Source: Lascolabacillus massiliensis (lineage in GTDB: Bacteria > Bacteroidota > Bacteroidia > Bacteroidales > Dysgonomonadaceae). From it: 64,000 nucleotides of DNA. The stretch is from positions 560,501 through 624,500 of the forward strand of contig NZ_CTEJ01000002.1 of the NCBI RefSeq assembly GCF_001282625.1, given 5' to 3'. Each line of letters begins with the position of its first letter. The stretch's first letter is position 1. The notes beneath the pieces are model-generated. The model was given only the letters and a program-made list of their open reading frames with translations, made no database searches and was not told the DNA's origin. The position numbers and the translations under genes are program-made. Below, piece by piece: positions 8,584 to 16,752 of the stretch.

Positions 8584-10173
8584 ATGAGTATTATCGTCAG
8601 TGATGTTTCTTATCACTATTTCAATCAACATACACTATTCGAGTCTGTAAGTTTTTCTGTTTCACGTGGCGGGAAAGTATCTCTTATTGGCAATAACGGA
8701 GTAGGAAAATCAACCCTACTAAAGTTGTTGGCAGGAGAACTTATGCCTTCTTTCGGTAATATCCGAACAGAATCCAAGCCTTACTATGTTCCCCAGCAGA
8801 TAAACATCAAAGAGCAGACTATTGCCGAAGCTCTCGGAGTATCAGAAAAACTAAATGCTCTCAACGCAATTTTTGGAGGAGCTTCTGAACAGGTTTACTA
8901 TGACACTCTAAACGATGATTGGGAGGTAGAAAACAGATGTCGTCAAGCTTTAGAATACTGGGGATTAGAAGGCATCGAACTTGATTCATCTATCTCATTA
9001 TTAAGCGGAGGAGAAAAAACGAAAGTTCTATTGGCGGGATTGGCTCTGCATAAGCCGGAGATTGTTTTACTCGATGAACCAACCAACCATCTTGACCTGT
9101 CTGCTCGGAAAATATTATATGAATACATCCAGAACACAAAAACTACAGTTGTAGTTGTCAGTCATGATGTTAGCCTGTTAAATCTTTTAGATACAACATA
9201 CGAGTTGTCTCCAAAAGGAATTAGGCTATATGGAGGGAATTATGATTTTTACAGAGAACAAAAAGAGATAGAAGATCGGTCTTTAGAACAGCAAATTGAT
9301 GCAGAACAAACTGCCCTTCGGGTAGCTCGAAAAAAAGCACAGGAAGTTCGAGAACGACAAGAAAAACGTACCTCGCAAGGTGAACGAAGCAAACAAAAAG
9401 GTGGTATTGCTCGAATCGTTATGAATGCTCGTGGTAATTTAGCAGAAAACAGTTCTGCCAAATTGAGAGAAAAGCATTCAAATATTATTGACAATACCAG
9501 ACAACGCCTATCTGCATTACGGGATCGCCAGCTACAAAACACAGAATTGAAAATAGATTTTGAGGACACGAAACTACATAACGGGAAAATTCTAATCTCT
9601 GCCCACGAACTCAATTTCGGATATGTGAAAGATAAATTTCTTTGGCAATCTCCTATCGATATTGAAATAAGGAGTGGTGATCGAATTCACATTCGAGGGA
9701 ATAACGGCTGTGGTAAAACAACTTTTCTGAAATTATTGCTTGGAGAATTATCTCCAATACAAGGCAAAGTTATCAGATCTGATTTTTCGTATGTCTATCT
9801 CGATCAAGAATATGAGCAGGTAAACCAACCTCTCACTGTATTGGAATTAGCAGAGCAGTATAATAAAGACAATTTGGCAGACTATGAAATTAAAATCCGA
9901 TTAAACCGAGCTTTATTTCCACTGGAATCGTGGAATAAAAATTGTCAAACGTTAAGCGGAGGCGAACGTATGCGGCTTTATCTCTGTTGTTTAATGATAT
10001 CAAATCACATTCCTGACATTTTTGTTTTAGATGAGCCTACAAATAATCTTGATTTATCAAGCTTGTCGATTTTGATGGAAACAATCAAGAATTATCGGGG
10101 AACAGTCTTGATTATTTCACACGATGAATATTTCATCAACGAAATAGGAGTAACAAATAGTATTCAACTATAA
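8584..10173 (+). CDS. ABC-F family ATPase, probable ribosome-protection resistance factor
   Basis: 529 residues with two ABC ATPase domains and no membrane segments, the ABC-F plan. Walker A motifs are GNNGVGKST (about 36-44) and GNNGCGKTT (about 374-382). Both domains have the LSGGE signature and a DEPTN Walker B. Between them is a charged linker (about 225-320) rich in K, R, E and Q, the segment that reaches into the ribosome in antibiotic-resistance ABC-Fs. The drug-type leader and the lincosamide transferase 1.1 kb downstream support a role in lincosamide, streptogramin or pleuromutilin protection. A housekeeping ABC-F cannot be ruled out by sequence alone. Confidence 0.85.
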   Translation: MSIIVSDVSYHYFNQHTLFESVSFSVSRGGKVSLIGNNGVGKSTLLKLLAGELMPSFGNIRTESKPYYVPQQINIKEQTIAEALGVSEKLNALNAIFGGASEQVYYDTLNDDWEVENRCRQALEYWGLEGIELDSSISLLSGGEKTKVLLAGLALHKPEIVLLDEPTNHLDLSARKILYEYIQNTKTTVVVVSHDVSLLNLLDTTYELSPKGIRLYGGNYDFYREQKEIEDRSLEQQIDAEQTALRVARKKAQEVRERQEKRTSQGERSKQKGGIARIVMNARGNLAENSSAKLREKHSNIIDNTRQRLSALRDRQLQNTELKIDFEDTKLHNGKILISAHELNFGYVKDKFLWQSPIDIEIRSGDRIHIRGNNGCGKTTFLKLLLGELSPIQGKVIRSDFSYVYLDQEYEQVNQPLTVLELAEQYNKDNLADYEIKIRLNRALFPLESWNKNCQTLSGGERMRLYLCCLMISNHIPDIFVLDEPTNNLDLSSLSILMETIKNYRGTVLIISHDEYFINEIGVTNSIQL

Positions 10174-10372
10174 TTAAATTGAAAGGATCATGGGTATAAA
10201 CGTAGATTTAGATTCGATTATCTATCACTAATTACTTTTAAGATAGAGATTTACAGGGTGTGTTTGACAAGGGTTTATCATTCTTGTTCTAAATACTCTA
10301 TGCCTTTTTTAAGTTATTAGTCTGTAAAATCAACAATTTACAGAGATAGTCTTATCATTAAAAACTACTGAA

Positions 10373-11218
10373 ATGATTAGAAAAATAGAAAATATATCAA
10401 AACAGATAGAAGATCAGATACAAATAAAGGAACTGGAAGTATCCAATATAATACGTGATGTACCTCCTATAATTCTGATATTAGAGAGAGGATTCGTGGA
10501 AATGAAGTCTTTAGTTTTAAGTGAAAACTTCAAAACTAATTCTGATGAAATCCATTTTTTCAAAGAAACAAAACCAAAGTTATTCTCCAAATTAATTTAC
10601 TACAAAAAGATACACAATATCGAATTAAACAAGCCTGTATGTGGTTTTGATACAATCAAAGAATATTTGGAAAAGGAACAAGAGAACATTAACTTCTTTT
10701 ACCACAAAAACAATGATTTTATTCAATACTACCGACTTGGGAAAACAATTTTGGATGAATATTACTTTGTAAGGAATCGGCGGGAAATGGGTTTAAATTT
10801 GGAATCTTTTTATTTTGAAAGAGATCCCAATTTTTCCACTAATTACGATTTCAAAGTCGCTAAACTTCTTGCGAATGATATGTTGGCAGCCTATCTGGAA
10901 TCAGAGTTGACAAGATTGAAACAAAGAGAAGAACTCTTTGACAAAAATTCGCTTACTAACACCAAACATACTTGGACAGACACAAAATCTGCTCTGGTTG
11001 AATTAATTTATGCTGTTCATGCCGAACAGAGTGTCAATTCCGGGAATATTGACTTGAAAGTTTTAGCCTTAGTATTTGAAAAAATATTCAATATTGAATT
11101 AGGCGATATTTACCGGATATTTCTGGAGATTAGAGGACGAAAAGGAGAAAGAACGACTTATTTAAACCGTTTGGTAGTTGCTCTTAATAAACGAATGAAT
11201 GATGCAGATAGCAGGTGA
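10373..11218 (+). CDS. rteC: RteC-domain regulator of element excision
   Basis: 281 residues similar to RteC of CTnDOT-type elements, which activates the excision operon (xis2c-xis2d-orf3-exc). Recognisable stretches are FFYHKNNDFIQYYRLGKTIL, the middle segment YDFKVAKLLANDMLAAYLE, and the C-terminal WTDTKSALVELIYAVHAEQS with an end rich in R/K (EIRGRKGERTTYLNRLV). In CTnDOT it follows tetQ-rteA-rteB, but none of these is here, so it is an orphan. The 199 bases before it show no clear structure. Its natural targets may be the xis-like genes at 12344-14987 and topB. Confidence 0.85.
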   Translation: MIRKIENISKQIEDQIQIKELEVSNIIRDVPPIILILERGFVEMKSLVLSENFKTNSDEIHFFKETKPKLFSKLIYYKKIHNIELNKPVCGFDTIKEYLEKEQENINFFYHKNNDFIQYYRLGKTILDEYYFVRNRREMGLNLESFYFERDPNFSTNYDFKVAKLLANDMLAAYLESELTRLKQREELFDKNSLTNTKHTWTDTKSALVELIYAVHAEQSVNSGNIDLKVLALVFEKIFNIELGDIYRIFLEIRGRKGERTTYLNRLVVALNKRMNDADSR

Positions 11219-11291
11219 TTTCAAGTTGAGTGAATTAAATAAAATAAGAAACACGCAGAATATATAATTTCTGCTTATTAATAATCTGAAT

Positions 11292-12101
11292 ATGAAACAA
11301 TTATATTTAATTAACGAATTTAAGAAAAAATCTATTGAGGACTGTACTATTTCTGCTGTCTTAATGTATGGTTCTTTTATAAAAGGAGAAGGCGATAAGT
11401 TTTCGGATATTGAATTTTATATATTTCTTCGAGATGATTGCCATATAGATAAATACAAGTGGATATCTTCTGTTAATCCAATAGCGTTGATGTTTGTAAA
11501 TGAATTTGGTACAGATGTAGTTATATTTGATAATCTCATTAGAGGAGAATTTCATTTTTTGCCATTAAAAGAGATTTCAATAATCAAAAGTTGGCAAGGA
11601 CACACTTCATTTGAGTTTAAAGAGAAGATGAATTTAGTAGATAAGGACGGTTTACTTACAGATGTATTAAATGACATTGAGCCTCCTTATGAACCAATTC
11701 GTAATACTCCAGCTCAAATTGAGTGGCTTGCTGATTCATTAATAAACAATTTACTTTTTGCATCCAATCTTTTCCAAAGGGGAGAATATGCACATCTACA
11801 TAATATCTTTCAATATATTCAAAAACACACATTGTGGTTGATAAGGATATATGAACAATCAGAAAAACATTGGGAGAGTCCAACAAAAAAACTGGAAGTC
11901 GATATTTCTTCTTATTGGTACAATAAATATCAGACCATTGTTCCTATAATCACAAGAAAAAGTCTAAACAAAGCTCTCTTAAATGCTTTTGTCCTATCTA
12001 AAGATATATTCAAGAAAACAAATGTGTCATCCTCTAAATTAGAACTTATTTACAGAATAGAAAACACGTTTGAAATAAACCACAGAAATGAAGAAACCTA
12101 A
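11292..12101 (+). CDS. Lincosamide nucleotidyltransferase, Lnu(B/F/H)-type
   Basis: 269 residues. The nucleotidyltransferase signature is LMYGSFIKGEGDKFSDIEFY near residues 24-43, with GS and the D-x-E metal site. It is followed by NEFGTDVVIFDNLIRGEFHF, strongly typical of the longer Lnu class (about 260-270 residues). It would inactivate lincomycin and clindamycin by adding AMP. The shorter Bacteroides Lnu(AN2) type is only about 170 residues, so this is a different class. It lies on the same strand as the ABC-F and rteC genes. Variant naming needs an alignment, so no symbol is given. Confidence 0.85.
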   Translation: MKQLYLINEFKKKSIEDCTISAVLMYGSFIKGEGDKFSDIEFYIFLRDDCHIDKYKWISSVNPIALMFVNEFGTDVVIFDNLIRGEFHFLPLKEISIIKSWQGHTSFEFKEKMNLVDKDGLLTDVLNDIEPPYEPIRNTPAQIEWLADSLINNLLFASNLFQRGEYAHLHNIFQYIQKHTLWLIRIYEQSEKHWESPTKKLEVDISSYWYNKYQTIVPIITRKSLNKALLNAFVLSKDIFKKTNVSSSKLELIYRIENTFEINHRNEET

Positions 12102-12343
12102 TAATTGACAATTATTGATATTTCATCCTGCTGATAAATAGTAGCAGAGATAAAACAGATAAATCGTTCCAATTTTCATCAAAATTAGACCTTTTATAGC
12201 TTGTAAAACACCCCATAAACACATTTCATTCATAACCAACAACATATAGGCTATTTAAAAAAAACTCACCCAACTTGGGTTTATCTTGTGAAATCAGCAT
12301 TTTATTCTTTCTGACCTTTGCAACAAATCAATAAGTTACAATT

Positions 12344-12703
12344 ATGGATGTCATAACAGTTGAATCAAAAGCCTTTAAGGAATTGGAGGCTAAGATTAAT
12401 GCTATTGCAGATTATGTTCTTAATAAGCAAGAAGCGGATAATATAAATGAAGATGAAATCTGGGTGGATAGTTATGAGGTCTGTACATTCTTAAAAATCA
12501 GCGACAAAACATTGCAAAGACTTCGGGTATCAGGAACAATTGCTTATTCTAATATTCGAGGACGCTATTTTTATAAAATCGGCGAGATAAAACGAATGCT
12601 GGAAGAAAGGCTGATTAAAAGTAATTCGGAATGTCTAAATGACTTGGTAACAAATCACAGGCTATATGTTAAGGAAAGAAGAAATCTTAGAAAGAACAAA
12701 TAA
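12344..12703 (+). CDS. Xis-like helix-turn-helix protein, copy 2
   Basis: 119 residues, a close relative of the protein at 6959, differing in scattered residues and in many third codon positions. The HTH region is YEVCTFLKISDKTLQRLRVS with the wing GRYFYKIGEIKRML. It overlaps the intact primase by 38 bases. The 242 bases upstream hold a short perfect hairpin ACCCAACTTGGGT at 12268-12280 and a promoter-like GACCTTTG at 12313-12320, one mismatch from the -7 box. In CTnDOT, small HTH proteins at this position form part of the RteC-controlled excision operon. Confidence 0.85.
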   Translation: MDVITVESKAFKELEAKINAIADYVLNKQEADNINEDEIWVDSYEVCTFLKISDKTLQRLRVSGTIAYSNIRGRYFYKIGEIKRMLEERLIKSNSECLNDLVTNHRLYVKERRNLRKNK

Positions 12704-14696
12704 CGGGTTGAATGTTTTCAAGCATTATATCACCTGTCAATGGCGTGTCGGGCGTAATTTCTTTAATCCTTTATATGAAGACAAAAAGGCTTCATGTAAT
12801 ATATATTTCGACCGGAAAAACGGAGTATACAACCTGAAAGATTTCGGAAATGATGAGTACAGCGGGGATTGTTTCTACTTTGTCGGTAAACTGAAAGGAT
12901 TAAACTGCAACAATACCATTGATTTTGTAGAAATCCTGAAAAGCATAAATCGTGATTTATCGCTGGGGCTATCGGAAGATACAGAAATACCAATCCAATC
13001 AATCCCGAAGCCAACTATACCCATCCTTCCCGAAAAGAAAACCAAGCCATACAGTTTCCAGGAACAAAGATTCACCCAAAATGAATTAGAGTATTGGGAA
13101 AAATATGGGATAAACTCGGAGCTATTGGAACAATATAAAGTTTGTTCTGTTCGGGAGTTCAAAAGTGAAAATTCCGATAACAAGCCGTACTCCATTGCTT
13201 CTTCTTCGGCAGAACCGATATTTGGCTATAAGTCCAAACGCTATATAAAGCTATACCGTCCGTCTTCCAAAATACGATTCCTGTATGGCGGAGATATCGG
13301 CGATAATTATTGTTTCGGACTTGAACAACTGCCCGCCAAAGGCGATACGGTCTTTATTACCGGCGGGGAAAAGGATGTCCTTTCCCTGGTAGCTAAGGGT
13401 TTCCATGCAATCTGTTTTAACAGTGAAACCGTAAACATTCCGGCAACAATCATTCATAAACTGTCATTCCGGTTCAAACATATCATTCTACTTTATGATG
13501 TAGATAAAACCGGGCTTGAGAGTTCTTCCAAACATAAAAAACAGTTGGCAGAATACGGCGTAAAACGCCTTCTATTACCACTTTCAGGAACAAAAGAAGA
13601 GAAAGATATATCCGATTATTTCAGGCTTGGGAATAACCGTGAATCGTTTCTGAAACTCTTCCTTGATTTTTTAGATACTCTATACAGCGATACTATGACT
13701 ATGCTGAAATCGTGCGAAATAGACTTTAATAATCCTCCGGCAAAAGCACAGGAAATCATATCTGCCGGGGATGTACCACTGGGTACACAAGGAAATATCC
13801 TTTGTATCACAGGCGGTGAAGGAACTGGGAAAAGCAACTATGTGGCAGCACTGGTGGCTGGGTCGATAAAACCGGAAAATGTTCGTATAGATACGTTGGG
13901 AATCCATGTATACGAAAACAGTCAAAATAAAGCTGTTCTGCTGTATGATACAGAACAGTCCGAAGTACAGCTGTTTAAGAATGTTTCCAACCTATTAAAG
14001 AGGGCAAAACAAGCAGAAAAGCCGGAAGAGTTGAAAGCCTTCTGTCTTACCGGGATGTCCCGCAAAGAACGTTTACAGGCTATTGTACAAAGCATGGATA
14101 AGTTTCATTATCAATATGGCGGTATCCAGTTGGTTGTAATAGATGGTATTGCCGATTTGGTACATTCCGCCAATGATGAAGCCGAAAGTTTGCGGGTTGT
14201 CGATGAACTCTACCGATTGGCTGGAATATATCAGACCTGTATTGTTTGTGTATTGCACTATGTTCCGAACGGATTAAAGCTTCGTGGGCACTTGGGGTCG
14301 GAACTGCAACGTAAAGCGGCTGCGATTCTTTCCATTGAGTTGGATAATGATCCGACTATATCAGTCGTGAAGGCTCTGAAAGTTCGTGAAGGCAGTCCTT
14401 TGGATGTTCCGTTAATGCAGTTCACTTGGAACAAAGAAGTCGGAATGCACCTGTATCTTGGAGAAAAGCCCCGTGAAGAGAAAGAGAAACGGAAAGAAAA
14501 GGAACTGGTTAGCGTTACCCGTGAAGTTTTCGACCAACAAACATTTATCACTTATATAGATTTGTGCGAACAGATACAGCAAATTATGGATGTAAAGGAA
14601 CGCACGGCGAAAAGCTATATCCGTTTTATGCGGGAGAAGGAAATTATCATCAAAGATCCTTCAAATCAGAGTTATTTTATCAAAGGTCATTTTTAA
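12666..14696 (+). CDS. Primase-helicase fusion (CHC2-like, toprim, RecA-like ATPase)
   Basis: 676 residues. The N-terminal primase-like region reads CQWRVGRNFFNPLYEDKKAS and DFGNDEYSGDCFYFVGKL. Toprim motifs follow: VFITGGEKDVLSLVAKG (about 228-244) and ILLYDVDKTG (about 277). A RecA/DnaB-like ATPase has Walker A GGEGTGKS (about 383-390) and Walker B QLVVIDGIADLV. The C-terminal region looks winged-helix-like. The likely role is replication of the excised circular element. The start MLRKEEILERT is shared with the broken copy 1. The overlap with the HTH gene suggests coupled translation. Confidence 0.85.
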   Translation: MLRKEEILERTNNGLNVFKHYITCQWRVGRNFFNPLYEDKKASCNIYFDRKNGVYNLKDFGNDEYSGDCFYFVGKLKGLNCNNTIDFVEILKSINRDLSLGLSEDTEIPIQSIPKPTIPILPEKKTKPYSFQEQRFTQNELEYWEKYGINSELLEQYKVCSVREFKSENSDNKPYSIASSSAEPIFGYKSKRYIKLYRPSSKIRFLYGGDIGDNYCFGLEQLPAKGDTVFITGGEKDVLSLVAKGFHAICFNSETVNIPATIIHKLSFRFKHIILLYDVDKTGLESSSKHKKQLAEYGVKRLLLPLSGTKEEKDISDYFRLGNNRESFLKLFLDFLDTLYSDTMTMLKSCEIDFNNPPAKAQEIISAGDVPLGTQGNILCITGGEGTGKSNYVAALVAGSIKPENVRIDTLGIHVYENSQNKAVLLYDTEQSEVQLFKNVSNLLKRAKQAEKPEELKAFCLTGMSRKERLQAIVQSMDKFHYQYGGIQLVVIDGIADLVHSANDEAESLRVVDELYRLAGIYQTCIVCVLHYVPNGLKLRGHLGSELQRKAAAILSIELDNDPTISVVKALKVREGSPLDVPLMQFTWNKEVGMHLYLGEKPREEKEKRKEKELVSVTREVFDQQTFITYIDLCEQIQQIMDVKERTAKSYIRFMREKEIIIKDPSNQSYFIKGHF

Positions 14697-14708
14697 TCGG
14701 TTATTGTC

Positions 14709-14987
14709 ATGAATATAGATAGAGAAACATTCATCGCCTGGATGGAACGTATAATGGACAGGTTCGAAATGGCGGATAAGAAAATCGAACGATTGACAAC
14801 CCAACGTAATTGCTTGGATGGTGAACAACTTTTAGATAATCAGGATTTGATGTTTCTCTTGAAAGTCAGCCTTCGCACACTTCAACGCTATCGAGCAAAG
14901 GGTATTCTACCTTACATCAAATTAGATGATGGAAGATGTTACTATAAGGCTTCGGATGTGCACAAACTGATTAGGGAACGATTTTAA
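14709..14987 (+). CDS. Small HTH protein (Xis2d-like)
   Basis: 92 residues. An HTH_17-like domain follows an N-terminal helix: LDNQDLMFLLKVSLRTLQRY, then RAKGILPYIKLDDGRCYYK. It starts 12 bases after the primase stop, so it belongs to the same operon. Its size and position fit the second small DNA-bending factor of CTnDOT-type excision. Its 3' end overlaps the convergent gene at 14971 by 17 bases. Confidence 0.75.
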   Translation: MNIDRETFIAWMERIMDRFEMADKKIERLTTQRNCLDGEQLLDNQDLMFLLKVSLRTLQRYRAKGILPYIKLDDGRCYYKASDVHKLIRERF

Positions 14988-16611
14988 TTATACTCTTTCC
15001 TTCAAAATACAGTTTTAAGCATATCCACCACAAATAGATTCCATATTTCTCAATTTCAAAATGAGTTAGAAGTCCATGAGACAAATTATTCCTGAAATTG
15101 ACATCTATCCCATTTTGTAGAAAGGATTCTATTTCATATAGTATTTCTTCGTCAATCACGCCTTGAAGCATCGGGAAAATTACACCTAAAGAAGGAGCCT
15201 CTTGACGTTTTTTCTCTAAAGTAGTTATGTTTCCCTTTGTGATTTCAGCAATATTATGCAAAGCATGCTCTAAATATGGCATTAGGATATGAGATGCACT
15301 TATAAAGTCTTTATTTAAGCCTGCGGCAATTCCTTTAGTCCAAAATATCAAGTTTTCTTCTTCTATATATACTGGTTTTTCCTTTTGCAAATAGAAATAG
15401 ATAAAATCCTCTTCCGATTTTATATTTGACCATTGATGAAGATTGATATATGTCCATATTGCGTACAGCCTTTTTTGTCGAAAATAAATATGAGCTTCTG
15501 TTTTTAATGACTTCTCTGACTCTGCTACGCCTACGACATTTCCCTTTTTATCTAACTGATTGTGTCCAAACATAGAAGACACAGGGCTTGCCTTTCTCAC
15601 TGCTGCTTCATAGGAACTGACTCCTTCCGAAGTCATGAAAGGAATTGAAAGCATCAGGTTAATTGTGTCAATAAAATTACCTATAGTGATTTTTGAAACG
15701 GATTTTTCTACACTTTTAATGAAATCATCAGAAAGTTCTATTTGAGTTTTAATACCGCAGAGAGAAAGCATATCCATAAAATCAGACTTTTCTTGTAGCA
15801 ACTTACCTTTTATCCTTTCAAACTCTTCTGGTGCTTGATTTTTAATTTGAAAAATTTCATTATATGCATTTTGGTAAATATCAACTAAATTCGGATAAAA
15901 AGTATTCGGCTCTTTATTATTCACAGTGGCATCTGCTTCATTTTCAAAACATAAAGCCATTTCTTTATGAAACATCTGCTTACTTATTACTTTAAGTGAG
16001 CATTGGGCTTTTATATACTCTCTTTTTTCGGAATAATTACCGTCAATCAAGCTGTTTTTTTGACATTCAATATAATTGCATAATTTTTCAAGTTTTTCTA
16101 CAGGGTATGATTTTTTTATAGAATCAACAACTCTCTGAATCCAAAATGGATGACTAAATTTATCGTTAATTGCAGATAAGATATCTTTCAAAAAATCATC
16201 AGTATTAAGAATCTTGATATCACGAACTGTAATTGAGCGGATTAAAAATTCAATCTCACCAAATAACTGATAAGCGACAAGATAATTATTTGATATTATT
16301 ACTTTTATGAAACGTTTATCTTTCTCAAATCTACAAAGAACATCACTACAGCGTGATTTCACTTCTGCGTTTTCAGAATTGTTCCATTCGTGAAATAAAA
16401 CAAGCTTCCGTTCTTCCTCTGTTAGGATTAAATCTTTAATTTGATTTGACTTGTGGAAATCCGTCAGATTTGTCATGCAAATTTTATGTAATAATTCAAC
16501 AGCTTGTTTTTTATCCTCAGTCTCAAATCTATTAGGATGAAGAAAGCATAGCAATTTAGAACCATGCAAGTCTTTCGGAACTATAATTTTGTTTTTTACA
16601 TCTTTACTCAT
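14971..16611 (-). CDS. DUF4209/HEPN-like protein, possible abortive-infection factor
   Basis: 546 residues with no signal peptide or clear membrane helix. The C-terminal 60 residues contain DVNFRNNLSHGLL (about 503-515), which matches the RNxxxHG motif of DUF4209 and the R-x4-H signature of HEPN ribonucleases. The rest is alpha-helical with many K/E and no motif I recognise. It stands alone on the minus strand between the xis-like HTH and topB, an accessory-gene position. A strong hairpin separates it from topB upstream. Function is inferred from the HEPN-like motif and the setting, and a non-defence role is possible. Confidence 0.6.
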   Translation of the reverse strand: MSKDVKNKIIVPKDLHGSKLLCFLHPNRFETEDKKQAVELLHKICMTNLTDFHKSNQIKDLILTEEERKLVLFHEWNNSENAEVKSRCSDVLCRFEKDKRFIKVIISNNYLVAYQLFGEIEFLIRSITVRDIKILNTDDFLKDILSAINDKFSHPFWIQRVVDSIKKSYPVEKLEKLCNYIECQKNSLIDGNYSEKREYIKAQCSLKVISKQMFHKEMALCFENEADATVNNKEPNTFYPNLVDIYQNAYNEIFQIKNQAPEEFERIKGKLLQEKSDFMDMLSLCGIKTQIELSDDFIKSVEKSVSKITIGNFIDTINLMLSIPFMTSEGVSSYEAAVRKASPVSSMFGHNQLDKKGNVVGVAESEKSLKTEAHIYFRQKRLYAIWTYINLHQWSNIKSEEDFIYFYLQKEKPVYIEEENLIFWTKGIAAGLNKDFISASHILMPYLEHALHNIAEITKGNITTLEKKRQEAPSLGVIFPMLQGVIDEEILYEIESFLQNGIDVNFRNNLSHGLLTHFEIEKYGIYLWWICLKLYFEGKSIIKIVP

Positions 16612-16645
16612 TGTCTATTATTCTACATAAATAGCTTTTACGAAA

Positions 16646-16671
16646 AGCACCCGGCGTCCCCACCGGGTGCT
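16646..16671 (-). terminator. Terminator after topB
   Basis: AGCACCCGG (16646-16654) pairs perfectly with CCGGGTGCT (16663-16671) across an 8-base loop. On the minus strand the stem is followed by TTTTCG. It lies between the topB stop and the start of the DUF4209 gene, so it should end topB transcripts and isolate the two genes. Confidence 0.75.
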
Positions 16672-16752
16672 AACCACAAAAATCCTCAATTACGGATAGC
16701 ATAAAATCTATTCATAATGGAATTTTCTGTGGTAAAGATACGGAATTTCAGA

